A stretch of DNA of 64,000 bases. It comes from Streptomyces uncialis. Lineage in GTDB: Bacteria > Actinomycetota > Actinomycetes > Streptomycetales > Streptomycetaceae. The first letter of the stretch is position 1. Each line of letters opens with the position of its first letter. The stretch is from the NCBI RefSeq assembly GCF_001905345.1, contig NZ_LFBV01000001.1, positions 1,127,321-1,191,320 on the forward strand. The letters run 5' to 3'. The notes under the pieces were generated by a model. The model worked only from the letters and a program-made list of their open reading frames with translations. It had not been told where the DNA came from and did not search any database. Positions 45,932-53,844 of the stretch are shown here, one piece after another. Both the position numbers and the translations under genes were made by a program.

Positions 45932-47529
45932 CGGACGACACAGCGGCCATGACGGCCATGACGGCCACGAAGAGGACAGCGGCCACCAATAGGTCACCCG
46001 ACACGCCCGACACCCCCGGCCCGTCCGATCCACCCGACGCGCCTCGCCTCGCGGCCACCAAGAGGACAACGTCGGACACCAATAGGTCGACCAGGTCGAT
46101 CAGGACAGCGTCCAGCACCAGATCGACGAACACCACGGCCACCACCAGGACAGCGGACGCGGCAGCAGGACACCCGGGCCCGACCGACACCTACTGGCTT
46201 GAGCACGCCTGGCTGGAGCCGACGGTGGAACCGGGTGTGCTGCTGGAGGTGCACCCGGCGGACGGCCGGATCGGGGCGGTACGGACCGGGGTGGACTCAC
46301 CTCCCCCCGGGGCGGAGGTGCTGCGGGGGCTGACCCTGCCGGGACTCGCGAACACGCACTCGCACGCCTTCCACCGGGCGCTGCGGGGCACGGTCCAGGC
46401 GGGGACGGGCACGTTCTGGACGTGGCGTGACCTCATGTACTCGGTCGCGGACCGGTTGAACCCGCAGACCTATCACGACCTTGCGCGCGCGGTGTACGCG
46501 GAGATGGCGCTCGCGGGGATCACCGTCGTGGGGGAGTTCCACTATCTGCATCACGCCCCGGGCGGTGCGCGCTACACGGACCCCAACGCGATGGGTGAGG
46601 CGCTGATCGCGGCGGCCGGGGAGGCGGGAGTGCGGCTGACGTTGCTGGACACGGCGTACGTGTCCTCCGGCTTCGGGGCCGCGCCCGACCACCACCAGCT
46701 CCGCTTCTCCGACGGTACGGCGGACAACTGGGCGGAGCGGGCAGAGGCGCTGCGCGACGGGCCACGGGTACGGATCGGCGCGGCGGTCCACTCGGTACGG
46801 GCGGTCCCCGCCGACCAGCTCGGTACCGTCGCGGACTGGGCGCGGGCCCGGCGGGCCCGTCTGCACGTCCATCTGTCGGAGCAGCCCGCCGAGAACGAGG
46901 CCTGCCTCCGCGCCCACGGCCGCACCCCGGCCCAGCTGCTGGCGGACCACGGGGTCCTGGGTCCCGCGACCACGGGCGTCCACAACACGCACCTCACCGC
47001 CGAGGACATCGCCCTGATCGGGGCCTCCGGTACCGGGACCTGTATGTGTCCTACTACGGAACGGGATCTCGCGGACGGCATCGGACCGGCGAAGGAGCTT
47101 CAGTCGGCGGGTTCACCGCTGTCCCTGGGCTCCGACAGCCACGCCGTGATCGACCTGCTGGAGGAGGCCCGCGCCCTGGAGCTGAACGAGCGCCTGCGGA
47201 CACGTATCCGTGGACATTGGACGACCGGCGCGCTGCTCCGCGCGGCCACGTCGAACGGGTACGAGGCCCTGGGGTGGCCCGAGGGCGGTGCCCTTGTCGC
47301 GGGTGGACCGGCGGACTTCACCACGGTCGCCCTGGACACGGTGCGCACGGCCGGTCCGCCGGTGCGGCTCGCGGCGGAGGCGGCCGTGTTCGCCGGGTCG
47401 GCGGCGGACGTCCGGCATACGGTGGTCGGGGGGCGGCATGTGGTGCGGGACGGTGCGCACACCCTGGTCCCGGATGTGGCCGGCGCGCTCACGCGGGCGG
47501 TCGCCGCGCTGAATCGTGAGGCCGATTAG
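45922..47529 (+). CDS. hutF: Formimidoylglutamate deiminase HutF with repetitive N-terminal extension
   Basis: HutF converts N-formimidoyl-glutamate to N-formylglutamate plus ammonia. GTG at 45922 has GGAGGG six bases upstream; ATG at 45928 overlaps the upstream stop and is also possible. The amidohydrolase core has LANTHSHAFHRALRG (His146 and His148), EFHYLHHAPGG, HVHLSEQPAE, GVHNTHLT and LGSDSHAVIDLLEEAR. Length is 535 residues against about 450 for relatives. The difference is an 85-residue Thr/Ser/Arg/Asp-rich leader (ATKRTAATNRSPDTPDTPG) with repeated GAGGACAG and GGCCACCA words in the DNA. The leader is probably an expansion with no catalytic role. Confidence 0.93.
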   Translation: MPMTDDTAAMTAMTATKRTAATNRSPDTPDTPGPSDPPDAPRLAATKRTTSDTNRSTRSIRTASSTRSTNTTATTRTADAAAGHPGPTDTYWLEHAWLEPTVEPGVLLEVHPADGRIGAVRTGVDSPPPGAEVLRGLTLPGLANTHSHAFHRALRGTVQAGTGTFWTWRDLMYSVADRLNPQTYHDLARAVYAEMALAGITVVGEFHYLHHAPGGARYTDPNAMGEALIAAAGEAGVRLTLLDTAYVSSGFGAAPDHHQLRFSDGTADNWAERAEALRDGPRVRIGAAVHSVRAVPADQLGTVADWARARRARLHVHLSEQPAENEACLRAHGRTPAQLLADHGVLGPATTGVHNTHLTAEDIALIGASGTGTCMCPTTERDLADGIGPAKELQSAGSPLSLGSDSHAVIDLLEEARALELNERLRTRIRGHWTTGALLRAATSNGYEALGWPEGGALVAGGPADFTTVALDTVRTAGPPVRLAAEAAVFAGSAADVRHTVVGGRHVVRDGAHTLVPDVAGALTRAVAALNREAD

Positions 47530-47755
47530 GACACGTGGCGTGCGTAGTTGTCCGCATTCCTGAGTGGGCGCATTGCGGCCATGCGGCCATTGAGGACAGC
47601 GGGTGACCGGATCGCTCACGGACCTGGTGGCGGACGCGGTGACGGACGTACGGACGCACGGACGCGACGACGGACGCACCGTGAGGACAGCTGAGCCCCC
47701 GCCCCCGGACCGACCCCGGGAACAGCGGCTCAGCAGCGGCTCAATGGGACCGCGC
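47530..47755. other. Gap after hutF where hutI might be expected
   Basis: About 226 bases with no gene. It contains two TGAGGACAG words (47591 and 47682) and a run of GGACG repeats (47636-47680). No remnant of imidazolonepropionase was recognised. Confidence 0.5.
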
Positions 47756-48907
47756 TCAGATCATGATGTCCTTGTACGCGATGTTCACCCGGTGGTCGTT
47801 GCTCGGGCCGGAGCCGAACCCGAAACAGAGCTGCGGTCGGTAGCCTCCGACGCCCGTCGTGTCGGGGACGAGCCTGATGGACATGCCCTCCGGCTCCCGG
47901 ATGGTGAGGCTCGGCATCGCGCGGATGTGCTTCCGCTCCCAGGCACCGGTGTTCAGGTCGACCTTGGTGATGTGGGTGTTGCCGAGATCCGTGGGGTCGG
48001 TCGGGCCGCCGGACGCGTACTTCGACCCCTCGTACATGTACATGAACGAGCCGTAGAAGCTGAAGCCCTGGGAGGTGTAGGCCGGGGTCGGCTTCGGCAG
48101 GCTCGCCACGTGGTGCAGCGGCGTGCCCAAGGGGTTCGCGACCGCCGCGTCGAGGCCCCAGACCGCCGTCTGCGTGGTCCCGTTGCGGCCGAAGCGCACC
48201 ATCACCCGTCGGTTGTGCATGTCGACGAAGGGCCGGGGCGCGCTGATGGTGCTGCCCGCGCCCGGCAGCTGGGCCGGGTTGGGCGTCCGGTCACGGAAGT
48301 TCATGGCCGTACGGTCCGCCGCGTTGTCCCAATGGAAGCTGCGCGGGGGCTGGCCGGTGGCCGGGCCCGCGTACTTGATCCGGCACAGCTTGGTGCCGAA
48401 GCCGACGTTGTCGGCGTTGGCCACCGAGTCGTACTCGATCCAGATGTACGGGGGTGAGCCCGCCACGGTCGTCTCGATCCCGATCTGCGCGGCGTGCCCG
48501 AATCCGCGCAGATACATACGCCCCAGCTTGACGCTGCCGTTCGCGCTGAGTTTGGTGATGGCGATGTCGCCTTCACGCTGGCGCGTCGAGAACGGCACCC
48601 CGTCGTCGGGGTTGTACATGACCTGGGCCACGTACCAGTGCTCGTTGAGATGGTCGTATCCCGCGCTCTGCATGATCGTCTCGCACCAGGGCGCCCGGTT
48701 CTGGATGACGATGCCGCCGGGGTCGTTCAGGTCGAACGACTGCGAGACGGGCAGAGAGAGCGCTCCCATTCCGTTCTGCCACGGCGCGGCGACGGCTCCG
48801 GGGCCCATGGCACCCGCGGCGCCCCCCAGCGCCAGGCCCGCGGCCACGCCGCCTCCCCAACGGAAGACGTTCCTACGGGTAATCGGGTCGATGACGTTCT
48901 CTTCCAC
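47756..48907 (-). CDS. Tat-exported TagC-like beta-propeller protein
   Basis: A 383-residue secreted protein. GTG at 48907 is chosen because GGAGGG lies six bases upstream; a TTG at 48931 would add eight residues including a TTA codon. The N-terminus has a twin-arginine pattern ([20 protein letters not shown]). The mature part is rich in Trp, Tyr and repeated motifs: WCETIMQSAGYDHLNEHWY, EGDIAITKLSANGSVKLGRM, GFGHAAQIGIETTVAG, PPYIWIEYDS. This resembles proteins annotated TagC or phage baseplate (P68 RBP/TagC-like) propellers. A surface glycan-binding role is a guess. It diverges from the hut direction and may be accessory. Confidence 0.75.
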   Translation of the reverse strand: MEENVIDPITRRNVFRWGGGVAAGLALGGAAGAMGPGAVAAPWQNGMGALSLPVSQSFDLNDPGGIVIQNRAPWCETIMQSAGYDHLNEHWYVAQVMYNPDDGVPFSTRQREGDIAITKLSANGSVKLGRMYLRGFGHAAQIGIETTVAGSPPYIWIEYDSVANADNVGFGTKLCRIKYAGPATGQPPRSFHWDNAADRTAMNFRDRTPNPAQLPGAGSTISAPRPFVDMHNRRVMVRFGRNGTTQTAVWGLDAAVANPLGTPLHHVASLPKPTPAYTSQGFSFYGSFMYMYEGSKYASGGPTDPTDLGNTHITKVDLNTGAWERKHIRAMPSLTIREPEGMSIRLVPDTTGVGGYRPQLCFGFGSGPSNDHRVNIAYKDIMI

Positions 48908-49064
48908 TAACTTCCCTCCCCTGGGCCACAACAGTTCTCATTCACGATACAAACAGAATTGACCAACGCTCCGCGTAATTAGGCCAAAGTGTGCGCGCGG
49001 AAGGGTTGTCGCCAGCGGTGTTCAGTGCTGGTGGGGCGCGGTGCGGTGATTTGCCCCGCTGGAC

Positions 49065-49107
49065 CGTGAATGAGGACATAGGGAGTTCTGCGGTGTCCTC
49101 ATTCACG
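49065..49107. terminator. 14-bp perfect inverted repeat at 3' end of 49099 gene
   Basis: CGTGAATGAGGACA (49065-49078) and TGTCCTCATTCACG (49094-49107) with a 15-nt loop. The right arm includes the stop codon of the minus-strand gene, so the hairpin would end that transcript. It is less GC-rich than the other terminators in the window. Confidence 0.7.
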
Positions 49108-49593
49108 AGGCGATCTGTGTGCGGGAGCGGTTGTTCCTGGGATGGCGGCGGCCCGGTTGTCCGTGGTGTTCCGGTCGCGGCCCAGATAGCGGTCGACCTC
49201 CGCCTGGAGCCGTTCGTAGGCCGGGCTGTGGACGATCGCCTCGTACTCCGGATCAGGGAACTCCCAGCTGTGGCGCCCCGGTTGACCCGTGTACCAGGTG
49301 CAGATGTCGTGGTCAGGGCCTTGAAGCCCGTTGTCGGCCGGACAGTCCGCCAGTACGTCGAGCCCGTCCGGCACCTGTCCGTCCGACCACCGGGCCCGTA
49401 CCTCGCCGCGCTCCGGGACTCCCGGTTCCCGCACCAGTTCGTGATGCTGACCCGTGGTGTGCGCCTCCAGTGGGCATCGCAGTCCGGTCGCGACCTCCAT
49501 GGGGTGACCGGGCCGCTCCGGCGTGATGTCCAATGCCAGGACGATCAGCTCCAGCGGAAGTCCCGCCGTCGCGCGGCACATATGTTTGCTCAT
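49099..49593 (-). CDS. Hypothetical protein, accessory
   Basis: A 164-residue protein of unknown family. ATG at 49593 has a GGGGACCGGG site upstream. The sequence looks folded: LPLELIVLALDITPERPGHP, MEVATGLRCPLEAHTTGQHH, EVRARWSDGQVPDGLDVLAD, then CTWYTGQPGRHSWEFPDPE and AIVHSPAYERLQAEVDRYLG. Four Cys and several His residues are spread through it. It is followed by a strong inverted repeat that overlaps the stop. Codon composition is somewhat less GC-biased than neighbours, and the gene lies beside a decayed regulator, so horizontal acquisition is plausible. Confidence 0.6.
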   Translation of the reverse strand: MSKHMCRATAGLPLELIVLALDITPERPGHPMEVATGLRCPLEAHTTGQHHELVREPGVPERGEVRARWSDGQVPDGLDVLADCPADNGLQGPDHDICTWYTGQPGRHSWEFPDPEYEAIVHSPAYERLQAEVDRYLGRDRNTTDNRAAAIPGTTAPAHRSPRE

Positions 49594-49683
49594 TTCCCGG
49601 TCCCCGTCGGCTCAGGGAATTGACCTCCGCGACTGCCGCTCGGAGGTCAGCCGCCGCAGTCCCTCCCCGGCGGCCTTCCGATT

Positions 49684-50317
49684 CTCTTCGATCACGTATT
49701 CGGTACCGACGGCAGGTTCAAGAGGCTGTATGAACTTGTCCGTTCCGAAGGCTTCGCCGCGAAGTTCCAGCGGTGGACGACGTTCGAGCCCGATGCCTCG
49801 CCATCTCGGAGTGGTCGCCGACTGTCGTGCCCGGGTTGCTTCAAATGCCTCGTACGCGCGTGAGATCTTTCGCGTAGCGAACCCCAGGGCCGCTGCCGAC
49901 GAGATTCGCGCGCTGGTCCGTGCTCGGATGACCCGCCAAGAGCTCTTCCGGCGGGCATGCCCTCCTGACTTCTCGACGGTGCTGTGCGAGTCCGTCATCA
50001 GGCGCGGGGTGGGTGGGGCGCAATTGATGCGCGAGCAGCTGAGTCTGCTGCTGCCCCACGGCAAGAGGCCGACCAGCGTCGTGCAGATCCTGCCTCTCGA
50101 CGCGGGCGCCCATGGGCTCATGGGAGGCACTCTCTCGCTCCTGACCCGGCAGTCCGGGGCCACCCTCGCGTACACGGAAGGCATCAGGCTTGGCGGAATC
50201 GTCGAAGATCCGGCTGATGTGCGGGCCTTGGCACGGTCATACGATGTTCTGACCGCATCGGCACTTCCGCCGGAGGCGTCTGCGGAGCTGATCCTCAACG
50301 TCATGTTGGCGCTGTGA
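49684..50317 (+). pseudogene. Decayed XRE/DUF5753 regulator (two frameshifts, no HTH)
   Basis: Three pieces in three frames add up to a DUF5753 domain. Frame 1: LFDHVFGTDGRFKRLYELVR and FAAKFQRWTTFEPDA (49684-49800). Frame 2: ISEWSPTVVPGLLQMPR (from 49803). Frame 3: YAREIFRVANPRAAADEIRA (from 49853 to 50317), then QELFRRACPPDFSTVLCES. One base seems lost at each of two junctions, near 49801 and 49851. The N-terminal XRE HTH is missing upstream. An open frame starting at 49523 reads through frame 3 only and is not taken as the gene. The stop overlaps the first DUF397 gene. Confidence 0.75.
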
Positions 50318-50517
50318 AGCCGAACGGCCTCGCCGGCTGGGCCAAATCCAGTTACAGCGACGGAGAGGGAGGGAACTGCCTGGAGTGGCTGCCCTCGCAC
50401 GGACGGACACACGGCACCGTTCCTGTACGCGACAGCAAGACAGCTGAGAGGGTCGGCCTGCTGTTCCAGGCTTCCGCCTGGCGTTCCTTCATCGCCGGAA
50501 TCAAGGAGGAGCAATGA
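50314..50517 (+). CDS. DUF397 protein, first copy
   Basis: A 67-residue protein with the DUF397 signature: GWAKSSYSDGEGGNCLEW, TVPVRDSKTAERVGLLFQ and ASAWRSFIAGIK. The GTG start overlaps the stop of the decayed regulator. In Streptomyces, DUF397 proteins are partners of XRE/DUF5753 regulators (WhiJ-like loci) and are usually encoded next to them. Since the regulator here is broken, this gene may be an orphan or may pair with a regulator elsewhere. Its stop overlaps the next DUF397 start. Confidence 0.9.
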   Translation: MKPNGLAGWAKSSYSDGEGGNCLEWLPSHGRTHGTVPVRDSKTAERVGLLFQASAWRSFIAGIKEEQ

Positions 50518-50729
50518 AGTCGAGGAGAGTCATTCACTGGATCAAGTCCAGTTACAGCGACACGGAGACTGCCAACTGCGTCGAGTGGGCACCGTCCCAA
50601 GCGGCGTCTCACGGGGTCGTCCCCGTGCGTGACAGCAAGGCGCCCGACCGGGCGGTGCTGGCGATAGCGCCGGCTGCCTGGGCCTGCTTCGTCACCGCGC
50701 TGCACGATGGGGAACTGGTGTACCGCTGA
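50514..50729 (+). CDS. DUF397 protein, second copy
   Basis: A 71-residue DUF397 protein: HWIKSSYSDTETANCVEW, GVVPVRDSKAPDRAVLAI, AAWACFVTALHDGELVYR. ATG overlaps the stop of the first copy (ATGA). The two are clearly related (KSSYSD, NC(L/V)EW, VPVRDSK) but differ at many positions, so this is an old tandem duplication or two different partners. The likely role is modulating a DUF5753 regulator; the local one is decayed. Confidence 0.9.
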   Translation: MKSRRVIHWIKSSYSDTETANCVEWAPSQAASHGVVPVRDSKAPDRAVLAIAPAAWACFVTALHDGELVYR

Positions 50730-51258
50730 GCCTGATGCGCGAGGCGGGCGTGGGTCTCGTTGTCGGGCCCGCGTCCGTCCCGGGGGCACGTCGTCGGGGG
50801 TGGCGCAAGTCGGGCCGGGGTGCGTCCGGTGTATGAACGAGCCCTCTGTGTAGGGGACTTGAGTTGCCCGTGCGAGGGCTGTGGACGGATGAAGGGCGCG
50901 TCCCGGCCGGACCATTCTGGTGTGCGTGAATCAGGATTCCGGCAATCAGGGAGACACGGTGACGCAGACCGACGCCAGCAGCGCGCGGCCTTTCTCCGTG
51001 GTGAAGGTGATCAGGCGCGACCACGCCGACCCCGTGTCCCCGTACCGCTGGGAGCCGAAGCGGTCGTTCTTCGCGGTGGCCCGCCACAACCGGACAGCGC
51101 GCGGACACTGACCGTCCGCTTCCGCTGCGGCCACGCCCGGCCCCGACCTGTCCTCGTTCCCCCGTCCCGTCACCTCGCTCCCCCCACCGGCCTACCGGCC
51201 CTGCCTCAGGGCCCTCCGTCGCGCCCCGGGTGTCCGGTGGGCGGAATACTCTGGGGGG
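50730..51258. other. Gap after DUF397 pair
   Basis: About 530 bases. One small frame at 50959 may be real (see next entry). The rest contains no recognisable gene, hairpin or promoter. Confidence 0.4.
50959..51111 (+). CDS. Possible small protein
   Basis: A 50-residue frame with a GTG start and GGGAG six bases upstream. The translation is MTQTDASSARPFSVVKVIRR and then WEPKRSFFAVARHNRT: basic and partly aromatic. It matches no family known to me. It lies between the DUF397 pair and the PadR gene. The ribosome site is the main support, and it may be spurious. Confidence 0.25.
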   Translation: MTQTDASSARPFSVVKVIRRDHADPVSPYRWEPKRSFFAVARHNRTARGH

Positions 51259-51597
51259 ATGAGTGAGCGGGCGATGCAGGAACTGGCGCTGCTGGTGCTG
51301 ACGGCCCTGGCGGACGCGCCCCGGCACGGGTACGCGATCGCCCAGGAGGTCAAGGGCATCACGGACGGCCGGGTGGTGCCGCGTACCGGAGCGCTGTACG
51401 GGGCGCTGGACCGGCTCGTGGCGGAGGGGCTGATCGAGGTCAGGCAGGAGGAGATCGTGGACGGCCGCGCCCGCCGTGTCTTCGCGCTCGCGCCCGCCGG
51501 CCGCGAGCGGCTCGCCCTGGAGACCGAGCGGCTGGCCGCGGCGGTCCGGGAGGCCAGGCGGCGGCTCGGGATCGACGGTGCCCCGGTGACCGCGTGA
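51259..51597 (+). CDS. PadR family transcriptional regulator
   Basis: A 112-residue PadR-like winged helix: MQELALLVLTALADAPRHGY, AIAQEVKGITDGRVVPRTGA, LYGALDRLVAEGLIEVRQEE, GRARRVFALAPAGRERLALE. PadR proteins normally repress a neighbouring transporter or membrane gene in response to ligands. The stop overlaps the GTG of the following membrane-protein gene (GTGA at 51594), so they form a coupled pair. The C-terminal helix (ETERLAAAVREARRRLG) would make the dimer. The effector is not known. Confidence 0.93.
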   Translation: MSERAMQELALLVLTALADAPRHGYAIAQEVKGITDGRVVPRTGALYGALDRLVAEGLIEVRQEEIVDGRARRVFALAPAGRERLALETERLAAAVREARRRLGIDGAPVTA

Positions 51598-52481
51598 TCG
51601 ACCGCCTCCTGTGGCTCTACCCCACCCGCTACCGGACCGCGTACGGGCCGGAGATCGCCGGGACCTACCGGGACATGACGGCGGGGGCGTCGCGCGGGGC
51701 CCGGGTACGGGAGGGCGCGGATCTGGCCGCGCACGCGCTGCGGGTGCGGTTCGGGCTGCGGTCGGCGGACCCGCTGGGCCGCTTCCTCGCGACGGCCGCG
51801 CCGTTCGCGCTGGCCTCGGCGGCGGCCGTGTCCGCTGTCCGGCTGACGCGCTGGTGCGAGGGGGTCGTCCGTTCCCCGACCCCGGAGTGGTTGTGGCTGC
51901 GGACCCTCGACGGCGTCCAGGCGTTCGGCCTGCTGTCCTCATTGCTGGTCTGCCTCGGCGCGGTCGTCGCCCTCACCGGCCGATGGGCGGCGGGGGTCGC
52001 CGTCGCGGTGTGCGGGCTGGCGGGTACGGCCGGGCTCGCGATGTACGCGGAGTGGATGTACGGGGACCGGGTGTTCCTCCCGTTGATGTCCCTGGTCACC
52101 GTCGCCGTGATACTGGCGTGCCCGCCCGATCTGCGCCCCGGTGAACGGATGTCGGCGGCGGCCGGGGCCGTGGCGGCGGCCGCCTGGCTGCCGGTGGTCG
52201 TGGTGGACGCCGACCTGGTCGACGGGGTGAGCACGGAGTACGGGGCCTGGCCGCTGCTTGTCCTCACCGGCGCGGGGGTCGTTCTCGCGCTCCGCGCGCG
52301 GTCGTCGGGGCTGCGGGAACTGGGCGCGATGGCCGTGGCCTCGGCGCCCCTGGCCGCGAACGCGTACACCTTCGCCTGGCACGACGCGCGGCCCGTGGCC
52401 GCGATGTTCCTGATGCTGCCGGTCGCGGCGGGGTGCGTGGCGGCGGTCCGGGCGGCCCGGAACGCGCGCCGCCCGCGCTGA
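51594..52481 (+). CDS. Multi-pass membrane protein coupled to PadR
   Basis: A 295-residue protein with about seven hydrophobic segments after residue 60 (FALASAAAVSAVRL, GLLSSLLVCLGAVVALTG, AAGVAVAVCGLAGTAGLAM, and so on). The first 55 residues (RLLWLYPTRYRTAYGPEIAG) carry the LYPxxYRxxYG-type motif often seen in PadR-linked membrane proteins in actinobacteria. GTG start overlaps the padR stop. It lacks an ATPase partner in the window. A role in drug or lipid stress is the usual speculation for this pairing and is not demonstrated here. Confidence 0.85.
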   Translation: MIDRLLWLYPTRYRTAYGPEIAGTYRDMTAGASRGARVREGADLAAHALRVRFGLRSADPLGRFLATAAPFALASAAAVSAVRLTRWCEGVVRSPTPEWLWLRTLDGVQAFGLLSSLLVCLGAVVALTGRWAAGVAVAVCGLAGTAGLAMYAEWMYGDRVFLPLMSLVTVAVILACPPDLRPGERMSAAAGAVAAAAWLPVVVVDADLVDGVSTEYGAWPLLVLTGAGVVLALRARSSGLRELGAMAVASAPLAANAYTFAWHDARPVAAMFLMLPVAAGCVAAVRAARNARRPR

Positions 52482-52670
52482 CCCCTGTCCCATCCGGCAC
52501 GGCTGCCCCTTGCGTCCTGTCCGGCTGTCCTCTGGCTGCCCTCCGGCTGTCCTGTATGGACATAGTCACTTCAACGGAATAGTCTCCTGAGCGTTCTATG
52601 GGGGGCGGTGAAGCCATGGGTCCATTAGTGACCCGTCCCCTCCCCGTCCCGAGCGAAAGGGCGCTCCGAC

Positions 52671-53831
52671 GTGCCGTTCACCCTCTCCCACCCCGCCGCG
52701 GTCCTTCCGCTGCTGCGTCCGCCGTTCGTGCCGGTGGCCCTGGTCGCGGGCGCGATGGCACCGGACATGCCGTACTTCCTCGGGACCCTGGGCATACCGC
52801 TGAGCGCGGGCGACTGGTACGAGCCGTTCCTCAACGCCACGACGTCCCACTCGCCCCTCGGGGCCCTGACCGTCTCCTTGCCCGTCACTCTCGCCCTGGC
52901 CGCCGGATGGCTGCTGCTGCGCGGACCGGTCACCGAACTGCTCCCGCGCCCCGCCCCACGCCCGGCCTCCGCCCCACGCCCGGCCTCCGCGCCGCACCCG
53001 GCCCCCGCGCCGACACCCCCCGCCCCCGCCCTCACCCCCGCGCCGACAGCCTCCGTGCCCGAATCGCCGGCCGCCGTGTCCGTGGCCGAGTCCGCGTCCG
53101 GCCCGCAGGTTCGCCGCGTCGCTGATGTCGTCCGCCGTGGTGGGTGGCTGCTGCTGTCCGCGTTGATCGGTGTCGCCACGCATCTGCTGTGGGACTCGTT
53201 CACCCACCTCGACGGCTATGTGGTCACCCGGGTGGCGTTCCTGCGCGAGTCCGGGCCGGGCGGGACGACGGTGGCCCGGCTGCTCCAGCACCTCAGTACG
53301 GTGGCGGGGCTGGCGCTGCTCGCCGTCCACCTCTGGCGTCGGCGTGGCCGTACAAGCGGACGACGTGGCCGCGAGGATGACCGCTTTGGTGACGCGGGCG
53401 CGGGGGTACGTGTGAGGACACGCACCGGCCCACTCACCAGGACAGGTACTGGCCTACTTACCAGGACACGCATGGGGACGCGTACGGGAAAGGGGATGGC
53501 GCCGGGCGTCCGGTGGGCCGTCATCGGGGGACTGGTCCTGGCCGCGCTGCTGGGCGGTGCCGCTCGTACCCAGGGCATCGACGCATATCGGCATGTGACC
53601 GTGCACGACACCGACCGCCCGATCACCCGCGTGGACGCCGACGGCGTCATCGGCACCACGTATCCCGCCCGCCGGGAGAACGCCCCCTGGACGCAGGTCG
53701 CGGAGGGGCTGCTGTCGGACGGCGCGAAGGGGGCGGGTGTGTCGTTCGCCGCGGCCCTGCTGGTGTACTCCGCCGGTCGGCACCTGAGCCGCGTACCGCT
53801 CGGGTCGCGGAAGGGCGCGGGCGGGCGTTGA
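52671..53831 (+). CDS. DUF4184 family membrane protein
   Basis: A 386-residue membrane protein that matches DUF4184: MPFTLSHPAAVLPLLRPPFV at the start, LVAGAMAPDMPYFLGTLGIP, TTSHSPLGALTVSLPVTLAL, GVATHLLWDSFTHLDGYVVT. The conserved His and Asp residues resemble a membrane metallohydrolase of the YdjM/YfhO type. Two low-complexity insertions interrupt it: a Pro/Ala-rich stretch about 92-130 and an Arg/Thr/Gly stretch about 220-275 (RTGPLTRTGTGLLTRTRMG). Each seems to be a surface expansion. It starts at a GTG; a GAAAGGGCG site lies upstream. Confidence 0.88.
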   Translation: MPFTLSHPAAVLPLLRPPFVPVALVAGAMAPDMPYFLGTLGIPLSAGDWYEPFLNATTSHSPLGALTVSLPVTLALAAGWLLLRGPVTELLPRPAPRPASAPRPASAPHPAPAPTPPAPALTPAPTASVPESPAAVSVAESASGPQVRRVADVVRRGGWLLLSALIGVATHLLWDSFTHLDGYVVTRVAFLRESGPGGTTVARLLQHLSTVAGLALLAVHLWRRRGRTSGRRGREDDRFGDAGAGVRVRTRTGPLTRTGTGLLTRTRMGTRTGKGMAPGVRWAVIGGLVLAALLGGAARTQGIDAYRHVTVHDTDRPITRVDADGVIGTTYPARRENAPWTQVAEGLLSDGAKGAGVSFAAALLVYSAGRHLSRVPLGSRKGAGGR

Positions 53832-53844
53832 CCCCGGGGGCGGG

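Noticed and set aside
49523..50317. Intact 264-residue regulator
   Set aside because: Its N-terminal half has no DUF5753 or HTH similarity; the matching pieces lie in three frames.
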